From positions 1 to 61,265 of the forward strand of contig JANWUR010000022.1 of assembly GCA_024958655.1 (NCBI GenBank): a DNA stretch of 61,265 bases, given 5' to 3'. Below are positions 53,430-61,265 of this stretch, one piece after another; the first letter of the stretch is position 1, and each line of letters begins with the position of its first letter. Source of the DNA: Cyanobium sp. FGCU6 (GTDB lineage: Bacteria; Cyanobacteriota; Cyanobacteriia; PCC-6307; Cyanobiaceae). A model generated the notes under the pieces. The model was given only the letters and a program-made list of their open reading frames with translations. It searched no databases and was not told where the DNA came from. The translations under genes were made by a program, and so were the position numbers.

Positions 53430-53643
53430 AGCATTGTGGTCGCCATGCCGTCGAGCTACGTCATCGGGGAGCATTTCGAGCAGCTCCTAGCGGGTCTGGC
53501 GAGGGAGGTCGTAGCCGCGCAGCACCCAGGCCACCGGCAGCGATGGCTTCCAGGAAGGCTCTCTCGGCGCTCGGTGTCTGCCTGGGGTCGTCACCGATCA
53601 ACAGGCGCACGACGACGTTGGTGTCAAGCGTCGTCAAGGTCAT
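53430..53643 (-). pseudogene. vapC: VapC-type PIN toxin, truncated and frameshifted
   Basis: It reads MTLTTLDTNVVVRLLIGDDP normally, then changes frame near 53530, after which WVLRGYDLPRQTR and ELLEMLPDDVA appear with a stop between them. The rest of the PIN domain is missing. It overlaps the antitoxin gene by 20 bp. Confidence 0.7.
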
Positions 53644-53881
53644 CGGGTCTGCCGGCGGCGGCGGCAATGGCCTGCTCCATCTGCTCGAGGCTCAGGCAGC
53701 AGTCCACCTTGGGGCGGTGGAGAAACAGCTCCTCCGGCTCGTACTTCGACGGCACCAGAACAAGGCGTCCCTGTCGGTCGATGCTGGCCTGCAGCCGGGC
53801 TCCAGGTGCCAGTCCGAGGGCATCCCGCAGGGGTCTGGGCAGGGTCAGCTGCCCCTTGGAGGTGAGTGTGACGGTGGTCAT
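53624..53881 (-). CDS. vapB: AbrB-family antitoxin
   Basis: An 85-residue protein starting MTTVTLTSKGQLTLPRPLRD, the looped-hinge AbrB DNA-binding domain, followed by ARLQASIDRQGRLVLVPSKY. Its partner toxin is broken, so this is an orphan antitoxin. Confidence 0.85.
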   Translation of the reverse strand: MTTVTLTSKGQLTLPRPLRDALGLAPGARLQASIDRQGRLVLVPSKYEPEELFLHRPKVDCCLSLEQMEQAIAAAAGRPDDLDDA

Positions 53882-53913
53882 GACATCCCCGTTAGGAGGT
53901 TTGCCTTACCTGC

Positions 53914-54093
53914 TCAGGCTCTGGCGGACCCACTCCGCTGCCAGGTCCGCTCCAGCTCCGCACGGAAGCGCTCCATCCCCCAGGCGCTGCTGAGCACCTG
54001 GCGGCGGATCAGGCGGGTGAGCGTCCAGCACTTGAACCCGACCCCGCCGGCGAACACCAGCCAGGGAATCAGGAGCCAGATCGGGTGGTCCAT
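53914..54093 (-). CDS. Small membrane protein
   Basis: A 59-residue protein: MDHPIWLLIPWLVFAGGVGF forms one membrane segment, followed by a basic amphipathic tail (LTRLIRRQVLSSAWGMERFR). The ATG overlaps the stop of the upstream zinc-finger gene (TGATG). Unknown function. Confidence 0.5.
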   Translation of the reverse strand: MDHPIWLLIPWLVFAGGVGFKCWTLTRLIRRQVLSSAWGMERFRAELERTWQRSGSARA

Positions 54094-54386
54094 CAGAGCG
54101 GCAGCTGCGTCCTGGCCTTTGTACAGCGCTTGCTCTGCTGGTGTTGGCGGACGGTCCACTGGTTGCCCTTGATCGCCAGGCCGCAGTGCTCGCAGATCGT
54201 CACCGGGCGGCTCCTGCACCATTGCTTGGGCCGTTCCCCCACCAGCTCCCTGCGGCTGGGGTCGATGCCACGGCCCTGCTGGTAGCGGGTGAGCGCTGGC
54301 GCCGTGGTCACGAAGCCGGTCTCCAGGCAGCGGAACAGCAGGCACTGGCCGCGCAGGTTCTGCAGGTTGAAGGTCGTCACAGCCAT
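54093..54386 (-). CDS. Small zinc-finger-like protein
   Basis: A 97-residue basic protein. CEHCGLAIKGNQWTVRQHQQ followed by SKRC has C-x2-C...H-x5-C spacing that suggests a zinc finger. N-terminus MAVTTFNLQNLRGQCLLFRC. It is coupled to the small membrane protein downstream. Not a family I can name. Confidence 0.5.
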   Translation of the reverse strand: MAVTTFNLQNLRGQCLLFRCLETGFVTTAPALTRYQQGRGIDPSRRELVGERPKQWCRSRPVTICEHCGLAIKGNQWTVRQHQQSKRCTKARTQLPL

Positions 54387-54514
54387 CAGCGCACCCCCCA
54401 TGGACTCCACCCATGGTGGCATCAGGCGGCCAGAAGCACTACAGGTGGAGCCTGTGCGTCACTGTGGGGCCGGAGCTTGGTGCTCCGGAGACAAGACTGC
54501 TGCAGGGAGGGGCC

Positions 54515-54694
54515 ATGGCGAAGTCTCGGGCCAGGGCGCGAGGATCGAACAGCCAGTGTGGAGAGCAGCTGCGGCAGGCGATGGCGGTTGATCCACAGCC
54601 GGAATGGATGGCGGTGCTGGACGTGCCGGAGCTGGTGGGCGTGGGCGCTGCAGGGCTGGCGGGATTGGCGTTACAGGTCGGAGTTGAAGGATGA
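54515..54694 (+). CDS. Possible small ORF
   Basis: A 59-residue frame (MAKSRARARGSNSQCGEQLR, then AVDPQPEWMAVLDVPELVGV). No domain and no clear ribosome site. Kept only because the adjoining 400 bases hold nothing better. Confidence 0.25.
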   Translation: MAKSRARARGSNSQCGEQLRQAMAVDPQPEWMAVLDVPELVGVGAAGLAGLALQVGVEG

Positions 54695-54799
54695 ACTCTT
54701 TTGCTGCAAGGGATCTGGCCCACAGCCAGCAGGCTGATCTGATCGGCCTGCGCCAGTGGCCTCAGGCTGGTCTTTACTGGGATTCGCGATACACCAGCC

Positions 54800-55294
54800 A
54801 TGCCCGAGCAACAGGAGCTCCCCCTCCACCTGGCGGTCAGCAGCCCTACGCCCGAACCCTCGCTGGTGGAGTGCAAGGGCATTCGATCCACCAGCGACTT
54901 CCCGCGGGATCTCGATGGCCTGAGCTCGGAACAAATCGCACACCACTACAGCGCCATGCGCAACAGCCATGCCTCGTTGGTGCGATCCCGTGGTCAGTTG
55001 CAAAGGCGATCCAAGGAGCTGCGCGAAGCCCGTGACCTCTTCCTCAGCACATTGCGCAGCTATGAGGAGCGGCTGGCTGTCATCGGACAGGAGAAGACCG
55101 AGGCCCTGGCCCTGGCTCAGGAACTGCATAGCGAACTGGAAATGTTCGAGGGCAAGCAGCAAGCCCTTGATCGCTTGCTGACTGATCTGGATGAAGCCAA
55201 AGAGCAGGCAGGGTTCTGGAGCATCCTGCGGATCACCGAGTTGATCGACAAGATGCGCACCTTGCTGCGTGGAGGGGCTCAGCCCAATGGGTGA
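54800..55294 (+). CDS. Coiled-coil protein, unknown function
   Basis: A 164-residue protein. Residues 55-150 form a coiled coil (SLVRSRGQLQRRSKELREAR, EEKTEALALAQELHSELEMF), ending in FWSILRITELIDKMRTLLRG, perhaps a membrane or partner-binding helix. The stop overlaps the next start by 8 bases (55287-55294). No family recognised. Confidence 0.65.
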   Translation: MPEQQELPLHLAVSSPTPEPSLVECKGIRSTSDFPRDLDGLSSEQIAHHYSAMRNSHASLVRSRGQLQRRSKELREARDLFLSTLRSYEERLAVIGQEKTEALALAQELHSELEMFEGKQQALDRLLTDLDEAKEQAGFWSILRITELIDKMRTLLRGGAQPNG

Positions 55295-55757
55295 GCTGAG
55301 CGACCGTTTCGGCGCCTTGATGGCCAGGATGGCCAAAACCGACGCTGAATTGTTTCGCACCCTGGGTGAGCAGAACAGCGCCGTTCGCTCCATGGTGGAG
55401 GACCTGACGACGGCGGAGGAGTCGAGATCGGCCACAGGTGCCCTTGCCCCCCAGAGCCTGTTGCCAGAAGAGGAATGTCAGCTCAAAGCCCTCAAGGCCC
55501 GCTTCCCCAGGGCAGCGGATGCTCAAGCCTGGGCCGAACAGCAGCTGGGCCCTGCGCCAAGGAAAGCCACGTGGGCCGTCCTGGAACAGACGTTTCGCAC
55601 TGGTGCCTGGCCCGTGAAGGCCAGCTCGTCTCGAGCGGCCAAGGCCACTGGTGTCACTAGTCAGGACTTGGATGATCGACTGGCCGCCCTGGAGCAGAGG
55701 TTGATGACTCGCCTAGATGCCCTTGAGATTCTCATCCAGGGACAAGGTGCGCCGTAA
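55287..55757 (+). CDS. Helical partner protein, unknown function
   Basis: A 156-residue protein: MGELSDRFGALMARMAKTDA (helix), a middle domain LKALKARFPRAADAQAWAEQ, then LDDRLAALEQRLMTRLDALE, a coiled-coil end. Overlap with the gene before suggests a two-protein complex. Confidence 0.65.
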   Translation: MGELSDRFGALMARMAKTDAELFRTLGEQNSAVRSMVEDLTTAEESRSATGALAPQSLLPEEECQLKALKARFPRAADAQAWAEQQLGPAPRKATWAVLEQTFRTGAWPVKASSSRAAKATGVTSQDLDDRLAALEQRLMTRLDALEILIQGQGAP

Positions 55758-55935
55758 TTCACTGATCAAAACGGCTGTCGGTGTCGGACGATCAATGTCT
55801 GCAATTGGTGCCGTATCTTCGCTGCCGCTTCAGTGGCTCAGGGTGGCGCAGATGTTGTCCATCTGGCGGAGTCTGGCCTGGCTCAGTAGCAGGGGCGGCG
55901 CATGGGTCGAGGTCGTGATCGGGGGGTGGGGCGGC

Positions 55936-56324
55936 TTATTCCTCGCCCCCGGCAGTGTCCTTCCACTCGATCCGGCCATTGGCGGTGCGGGCCAGGAGCG
56001 CCATGGCCGCCTGAGAGGGGGAGTTGAACTCATGGTCCTCGACGAGGGTGATGCCGGCAGAGGCTTCCATGCACACGGCCCTGGTTCACCATCTGGGCCC
56101 TTCAGGTGGAACAGGCGCCGGCAGGCGGCGGCCGGCTTGCCAGAGGGCTGCTCGAACGCACGGTGCCCGTGCACCGGGCTGCAGAGGAGCAGTTCTTCCA
56201 GGACACCGTCGGCTTTGGCGCGGTCCATCTCTGCCAGGGTGATCGAGCGCCCCTGCACTGCGTTCTCCAGCCGACAGCGTTTTGCAGGCCTGCACCGCTG
56301 TTGTGCTTCTCCAGGTGGCGACAC
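55936..56324 (-). pseudogene. Fragmented gene with DUF4357-like end
   Basis: The last 45 codons on the minus strand read MEASAGITLVEDHEFNSPSQ, then AAMALLARTANGRIEWKD to a TAA at 55936, which looks like the C-terminal DUF4357 motif (a segment found at the end of restriction and GIY-YIG nucleases). Upstream sequence (ITLAEMDRAKADGVLEELLL) is in another frame. Confidence 0.45.
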
Positions 56325-56487
56325 GGGAAGTGCTACCGCTGTGCCTCAGGCCCCGGCGCAGGAGGAGTCCAGCGGAGCCTCCTCCCCGGCGGGCTCCCCC
56401 TGAGCTGATGGATGGGTGCGCAGCGCACTGACAAAAGCTGCCGTCCTCTCACCTCCTGGTTCGTGATGGGGCCGAGGTGGTCATGCT

Positions 56488-56880
56488 TCACCAGAGCAGG
56501 CGGCAGGGGAAGCTGGCCAGGGCAGGGTCGAGGCTCACCAGTTGCAGGCCCTCCAGCTCGGCCTGGGCCGCCAGCAGCCGATCAAAGGGATCCCGGTGGG
56601 CCTGCCGATAGCCGCCGGCATGCACACCGTGATGCAGCTGCACGGCCAACGGCTGAAAACCCTGGTGTCGCAGCAGGGAAGGCAGGTCCTGCAGCAGCTG
56701 TTCGGCACCAGGCAGTTTGCCCAGGCGCACTTTGGTGGCGAGCTCCCAGCCGGTGGCGGCACTCACAAAGATCGATGCCGCCGGGTCGTTGACGGCCGAG
56801 TAAGCGAGGGAAGAGAGCTTCTCGGGTTCCACCAACCACCAGAGCAGGGCGTGGGTGTCCAGAAGAAGGGCAGGGGGCAT
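56488..56880 (-). CDS. PIN-domain toxin
   Basis: A 130-residue PIN protein: LLLDTHALLWWLVEPEKLSS, then SAATGWELATKVRLGKLPGA and the end HRDPFDRLLAAQAELEGLQL and VSLDPALASF. This is the VapC-type paired with Phd/YefM antitoxins. Its ATG overlaps the antitoxin stop (ATGA). Confidence 0.88.
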   Translation of the reverse strand: MPPALLLDTHALLWWLVEPEKLSSLAYSAVNDPAASIFVSAATGWELATKVRLGKLPGAEQLLQDLPSLLRHQGFQPLAVQLHHGVHAGGYRQAHRDPFDRLLAAQAELEGLQLVSLDPALASFPCRLLW

Positions 56881-57131
56881 CAGGAGGGCAACGGAGCGTC
56901 AAGGCCGTCGAACTCCTCGGGGGGCAGAGGGTCGAGCAGCACGTCGAGGGGGGGGAGCTGCAGCTGACCCCGCAGCAGGCCGGGCTGGCGGCGGGGGCGA
57001 TCGGTTTCCAGCGGCACCAGCCGTGCCCAGGGCTTGCCGTCCTTGGCCACCAGAATCGTTTCACCGGCATGGGCGGCGTCGATCAACCTGGAGAACTGGG
57101 TTTTGGCCTCGTGAACGTTGACGGTGCGCAT
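56880..57131 (-). CDS. Phd/YefM-family antitoxin
   Basis: An 83-residue protein: MRTVNVHEAKTQFSRLIDAA, then AGETILVAKDGKPWARLVPL, the Phd fold. The C-terminal tail (LPPLDVLLDPLPPEEFDGLD) would cover the PIN toxin. Complete pair. Confidence 0.9.
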   Translation of the reverse strand: MRTVNVHEAKTQFSRLIDAAHAGETILVAKDGKPWARLVPLETDRPRRQPGLLRGQLQLPPLDVLLDPLPPEEFDGLDAPLPS

Positions 57132-57379
57132 GGAGGCTCCCAGGCAGGGTGCAAGCTTAGTCCGGATGTGGGCCCATGATTGCCGCCAACGCGGCGGCTG
57201 GCGCTTCTGGTCCATGGCGTGCTCCACGGCCTCCGTGGGCCGGGCCGGTTTGGCCTGACCTGGCTGAAGGTGGCCGTGCTGTTCCAACCATGGCGTGAGC
57301 GTTCCTGGCTGCCAGCCGAGGGCCCGATCCACCTCGGCGGAGCCGGCAACAACCACCCTGAGATCGTCGCGGAATCTGG

Positions 57380-58464
57380 TCATCCCAGTACTCCTGACGC
57401 AAACAGCGCCAGCGATCGATCGAGCCCTGCCAGTCGCGCAGCACGTGCAGTCAACCAGGCGACAGATCGCCACTGGTCTGAGCAGAGCTGGCAGATCGTC
57501 TGCCGCAGCTTCTCCTTGCGAGGACGAGTGCCATGAGAGGCGAGCACCTGCTGGAGCTCAGGATCCAGCAGTCCCCCTCGATCCGCGGGGAGATCCCCCC
57601 GATCCGCTGCCAGCAAGCAGCGCCGGCCCAAGGGTGTAGTCGCTCTGCGAGCCAGCCCGGTGCAGCTCCAGCATGGAGCGATCCCGCAGGCGACGCAGGA
57701 CCTGACCGGCACCGAGGGTGTCGAGGTCGATCAGCTGCCGCAGGCTGGCGTTGTCCACCTGGATGGGGCGGTGAGCCTGAAGCAGGGCGCGGAATTCCTC
57801 CTGGGTGAGTTCTTCGGAGGCGAGGCGCTCCAAAAAGGCGCGATCAGCTTCGGTGAGGGTGGTGGTGTTGCCCAGCACCACAGAGACGTTTCAGGTGGTG
57901 GGCTCAATCCGGGGTGCCGGCAGGAAGGCGTCTTCCATCCCGGCAAACATGCGCGGGATCCCCTCGCCCTGGTCGCGGGTGAGGCCCAGATCCACCAGGG
58001 TTCGCATCAGCCGCGGATTGCGGCTGCAGTGCACGCGCCTGCGACTGAGCAGCTCCTGGAGATTGAGAACCGGCAGCAGCCCGCCGGGGATCACCACCTC
58101 CATGCGGTCGTCGAACAGCCACACCTCGATGCCGTTGCCCTGCACGCTGTAGTTGCGATGGGCGATGGCATTCAGCAGGGCCTCCTGCCAGGAGAAGCGG
58201 GGGTACTCGCTTACGGCTTGAAAGCGGTTGCCCACCAGGCGGGAGGCTGGCGCATCAGGCCACCGATCACGCTGACGGTGTCCTGCCACACCTCCGGCAG
58301 GTTCCCCTCGATGCGCGGGCGCTCCTCCACGTTGTGGGGGGGCAGTGGCCAGGTTGGGCAGGGAAGTGCTGCTCCAGCTGCTCGATCAGGCCGGGGATCC
58401 GCTCCCGATCTCCGCCGTCGCGCAGCAGGCAGAGGATCTCGGAACGGGGCGAGGTGGGGGCCAT
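57380..58464 (-). pseudogene. AlbA_2/ATPase-type regulator in fragments
   Basis: Pieces in several frames join to one protein: MAPTSPRSEILCLLRDGGDR, then NVEERPRIEGNLPEVWQDTV, PRFSWQEALLNAIAHRNYSV, GIEVWLFDDRMEVVIPGGLL, DQGEGIPRMFAGMEDAFLPA and, at the end, LASHGTRPRKEKLRQTICQL. This is the RecG-like/HATPase_c_4 type of regulator, often called an ATP-binding transcription factor. At least three frameshifts and a stop. Confidence 0.7.
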
Positions 58465-58473
58465 GGCGAGAAA

Positions 58474-59226
58474 TCAGGGGGTCGTTCCCTGAAGCCTGGC
58501 GCGACTGGCGGCCAGGGGTGTGAGATCGGCATCCACGCAGGAGCTGCCATCGTATTGGAAGGGGTTGTCGAGATCGCGGATCAGCAGGAGCAGGTAGGTG
58601 AAGGAGGTGAAGAGAAAGCACGACACCACCAACACCTCATTGAAGAGATCGGCTTTGATCAGTAGCAGGGCCACCACAGCCGCCACCAGAAAGATCTCCA
58701 ACATGGCGTAGGCGGGCCCGAGGAAGCTGGAGCTGCGATTGATGTGCATGCGGCTGATCAACAGACGCAGGCGGGCCAGCTCCGCCTGGCAATCGTTGGC
58801 TGCCGAGGCTTCCCCGGCCAGTTTCAGCCCAGCGAAGCTCAGATTGAGGGCATCCAGATTGCGTTGCAGCTGCTCCAGGCTGAGGGTATTGCGCAGCCAG
58901 CTTTCGGTGTCGCCCAGCAGCTCGGCCAGCTTTTGCTGCAGGGGGGCTCCGTCATAGGCGGGCTGGCTGGCGGCGCTGAGGCTGTTGAGATCGGCGATGG
59001 ATTCCACGGCGTTCACCACCTGCAGCACCATCTCCTCGCTGGCGTTGTATTCGCTCAGGGTGCCGCTCAGCACGAAGGCGATCACAAAGGTGGCGGCCCC
59101 GAACAGGGCACCGGTGAGGGAATCAAAGGCCCACAGTTCCCAGCCCAGCCGATGCATGCCCACCTTGGCCAGGGCAAACAGGGAGGTGAAGGGCAGCACG
59201 GTGAGAAAAAGCCGCCACTTGGCCAT
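58474..59226 (-). CDS. Membrane protein, unknown function
   Basis: A 250-residue protein with two membrane segments near the N-terminus (FLTVLPFTSLFALAKVGMHR, GALFGAATFVIAFVLSGTLS), a helical middle and two more near 170-215. The C-terminal end contains LLLLIRDLDNPFQYDG, a motif I associate with bestrophin- or DUF4239-like channels. Start at ATG 59226. Confidence 0.6.
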   Translation of the reverse strand: MAKWRLFLTVLPFTSLFALAKVGMHRLGWELWAFDSLTGALFGAATFVIAFVLSGTLSEYNASEEMVLQVVNAVESIADLNSLSAASQPAYDGAPLQQKLAELLGDTESWLRNTLSLEQLQRNLDALNLSFAGLKLAGEASAANDCQAELARLRLLISRMHINRSSSFLGPAYAMLEIFLVAAVVALLLIKADLFNEVLVVSCFLFTSFTYLLLLIRDLDNPFQYDGSSCVDADLTPLAASRARLQGTTP

Positions 59227-59278
59227 GATGCAGAGCACCAAACAAACCCGACCAACCTAACCGGGATTTCTCACAAGG

Positions 59279-60166
59279 TCATTCATCCCTCAGCAGTGCC
59301 TCCAGCAGCTGCTGAGGGATGAGGCCACCGAGAGCCATGTGATACCTGCGGCAATTATAGATCCCCAGATAGTGGGGTAGCCAACGATTGCGTCCCTCTG
59401 ATGTCTGGTAGGTGATGACGTAAGCCCATTCCGCCAGAAGGGTTTTGATGAAACGCCCTGCTTTGCCGTTGGTGCGTGGCGTGTAGGGCTTGGTGCGGAT
59501 GGGCTTGAGATCCAAGGCCCGGCAGACTTTTCGCCAGTCACTGGAGCGGTAGGCGGGACCGTTGTCCGAGGGAACCCGGCGGCAGATGGTCCCCTGCCCC
59601 GAGAACCAGCCGACGGCTCGGGCACGGAACCCAGCAGTCGTCACCCTTTGCTCGTCGGCGAGCACCTCGCCGTAGGCCAGGCGGGTGACGTCGTCGATTG
59701 CGACATGCACCTTCTCGTACCCGGCTCACCCGCGAGCAGCCATGACGACGATCCCCGGTGATCCGGTGGCCCACACGCTCGAAACGGACCAGCTGTTTGG
59801 TGGTGACGTGGATCATGTCGCCGGGGCGCTCCCACTGGTAGCGCTGCACTGGCTTTTGGGGCTCCAGGTTCCTGAGTCGGCCAAGCCCCAGGGCGTTCAT
59901 CACCCTCCCGACAGTGGCGAGGGGCGCCTTGAGGGCCTTGGCGATTCGGCGGAGCGTGCAGCGCTGGTGGCGTTGATCCATGGCCTGCTGCAGTTGCTGC
60001 GGATCGACGGAGCGTCCGCCAGTGCCGCTGAACCGCCTTGGCGAAACCGCGCCAGCCACTTGTAGGTGCTACTGAGGCTGATCCCGGCTTCTCCTGCAAG
60101 GGCGTTGAGCGGCTCACCTTCATCAAGGAGCCGACGAATCAGGCGCTCCCGACTGATCGGAGTCAT
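59279..60166 (-). pseudogene. IS481-type transposase, frameshifted
   Basis: Pieces in three frames join: MTPISRERLIRRLLDEGEPL (helix-turn-helix), RSVDPQQLQQAMDQRHQRCT, GDMIHVTTKQLVRFERVGHR (where the first D of the DDE triad lies) and MHVAIDDVTRLAYGEVLADE through DNGPAYRSSDWRKVCRALDL. The rve-type core ends RTNGKAGRFIKTLLAEWAY. Two frameshifts make it inactive. Confidence 0.82.
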
Positions 60167-60288
60167 TCGGGCATTGGGGGGGTGGCTATGCATGGGTGTG
60201 AGGTTCTGGGACGGGCGTTGACACCCCGACCCTGGCGATCCACACCCCCTTGTCAGCTGAACTACCTGGTGGGACTACACACTTAGGG

Positions 60289-60945
60289 AGACTCTGGAAA
60301 ACCCCGCCATCCTGCGCGAGAATGGCCCTGTAATCGCAGGTGGGGACTGGCTTCATGGGCGCCAAGCAGTTCGGCTACCGCTTCGCGCAAGGCTTCGCCT
60401 ACGGTGATTATGAGCAGTCGACGGCCAAAAAGCGCACCAGGCGCGAACGCTTCCTGGCTGAGATGGAGGCTGTTGTGCCCTGGAAAGCGCTGGTTGACCT
60501 GATCGAGCCCTCCTATCCAAAGACCAGCAGCAAGGGTGGTCGGCCTCCTTACCCGTTGGAGACGTAGCCCTTGGCTTCCGCGAAGCGGTTGCTGCGGATC
60601 CACCTGCTGCAGCAGTGGTACGACCTGAGCGATCCAGCGATGGAGGATGCGTTGATCGAGGTGGCGACGATGCGCCGCTTTGCCGGTATCGCCCTGATCA
60701 GTGACCGGATCCCGGATGAGGCCACGATCCTGGCGTTCCGGCACCTGCTGGAGCAGAACGATCTGGGTGAGCAGATTTTTGAAGCCGTGAAGGAGCATCC
60801 CAAGGCCAACGGGATGGCGATGAAGCAGGGCACGATCGTCGATGCCACCATCATCGCGGCACCCAGCTCCACCAAGAATGAGAAGCGGGAGCGGGATCCG
60901 GAGATGCACCAGACCTGCAAGGGCAAGCCATGGCACTTCTTGATT
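60289..60945 (+). mobile_element. IS5-type insertion sequence, 3' truncated
   Basis: The left end reads GGGAGACTCTGGAAAACCCC, typical of IS5-type elements. The transposase reading stops matching the family near 60945, so the right part is gone. An opposing IS5-type fragment begins after about 61080. Confidence 0.65.
60355..60945 (+). pseudogene. IS5-type transposase, stop codon and truncation
   Basis: It reads FLAEMEAVVPWKALVDLIEP, then PPYPLET, then TAG (60566-60568) and seven further codons not found in relatives, then LLRIHLLQQWYDLSDPAMED and GTIVDATIIAAPSSTKNE, the DDE start. The extra 24 bases between PLET and LLRIH (60566-60589) include the palindrome GCTTC-CGC-GAAGC. Family sequence ends after MHQTCKGKPWHF. 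Confidence 0.78.
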
Positions 60946-61094
60946 ACCCAGCTCACTCCGCGGTGGTCGCCCTGGGGCCCTAGGAGCGTGTTGCCCGTAG
61001 CGCCGTCGCCGACGCCATTTCTTGCCGCTGTGCACTTTTCTTGTGCCAGCTGCAGTCGATCTTACCGGATTTATTGTTTCTGGAATGCCTGAGC

Positions 61095-61121
61095 AACCCC
61101 GCCATGCACCTTGGCGGGGTT
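61095..61121. repeat. Strong hairpin between opposing IS fragments
   Basis: AACCCCGCCA, 7-base loop, TGGCGGGGTT: a perfect 10-bp stem. It shares AACCCCGCCAT with the IS5-type left end at 60304-60314. Confidence 0.7.
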
Positions 61122-61128
61122 GCACTCC

Positions 61129-61265
61129 TCACCCCATCGCTAACGCTTCCTGCAGCTTCTGTTTCTTGAGGTAGCGCCACAACTTGTTGAGGTTGTGCGT
61201 CGTGCCCCAAAGCAGCCATTCACCATTCACCTTCTCCAGCCCGCGCAGCAGAAAGCGCCGCAGCC
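61129..61265 (-). CDS. IS5-type transposase, C-terminal part (runs off window)
   Basis: The last 44 codons on the minus strand read LRRFLLRGLEKVNGEWLLWG, then TTHNLNKLWRYLKKQKLQEA to TGA at 61129, the usual end of a long IS1182/IS5-type transposase. The remainder lies to the right of the window. Confidence 0.72.
   Translation of the reverse strand, partial: LRRFLLRGLEKVNGEWLLWGTTHNLNKLWRYLKKQKLQEALAMG

Noticed and set aside
54691..55035. Open frame starting at ATG 54691 as a gene
   Set aside because: It overlaps the better coiled-coil gene at 54800 in another frame and has no recognisable domain.
1..61265. CRISPR arrays, tRNA and rRNA genes
   Set aside because: Reading both strands, I found no regularly spaced repeats of CRISPR type and no cloverleaf with the conserved tRNA T-loop. 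A covariance scan would be decisive.

Overview
The window is about 61 kb of GC-rich DNA from a unicellular cyanobacterium of the Synechococcus/Cyanobium type. The evidence is the core gene set (rpmH-rnpA-PH domain-yidC-DUF177-ycf46, an lrtA/hpf-type hibernation factor, acyl-ACP synthetase, plastid-like pyruvate dehydrogenase E2, L-cysteine/cystine lyase, iron superoxide dismutase, HpsJ-like and YlqD proteins) and repeated copies of the HIP1 octamer GCGATCGC (for example 18648-18655, 19023-19030, 32553-32560). I saw no tRNA, rRNA or CRISPR array.

Left region (1-11461). This is the striking part: an integron gene-cassette array. Seven attC recombination sites can be read directly (5650-5740, 6544-6628, 7674-7765, 8417-8504, 9013-9099, 10402-10485, 11370-11461), with a decayed one at about 536-718. 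The clear sites have inverted R''/R' boxes, an L''/L' stem with one extra unpaired base, and lengths of 84-92 bp. In five of the seven cassettes the R'' box at the 3' end is the exact or 6/7 reverse complement of the junction at the 5' end of the same cassette, as the cassette-insertion mechanism predicts, and a sixth is weak (4/7). The cassettes carry, in order: an antisense MACPF-like pore-former gene (interrupted by an IS that is itself interrupted by another IS), a DUF6602 nuclease-like protein, a class III nucleotidyl cyclase resembling Pycsar cyclases, a HicAB toxin-antitoxin pair, a second HicB with a hicA that has one in-frame stop, a TIR-transmembrane protein, and a ribbon-helix-helix/PIN pair. 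No integrase gene is in the window; if there is one it should lie to the left. The array looks like a store of anti-phage and toxin-antitoxin genes.

Middle region (11500-49450). This is ordinary core chromosome: translation and membrane insertion genes, murE, aquaporin, C-DES, the yidC operon, chorismate mutase, SppA, a transporter and glycosyltransferase pair, a histidine kinase, recO, deoC, hpf, lipB, an acyl-ACP synthetase, pyruvate dehydrogenase E2, queA, sodB, an FKBP, lnt, several small cyanobacterial proteins and a cytochrome P450. One gene at 44 kb is frameshifted.

Right region (49450-61265). This is an accessory zone full of broken genes: remnants of ISAs1, IS5-type and IS481-type elements, an AT-richer dienelactone hydrolase, several VapBC-type and Phd-type toxin-antitoxin modules (some decayed), a two-gene coiled-coil operon of unknown function, a zinc-finger/membrane gene pair and a fragmented AlbA_2/ATPase-type regulator. 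The window ends in two opposing IS5-type fragments.
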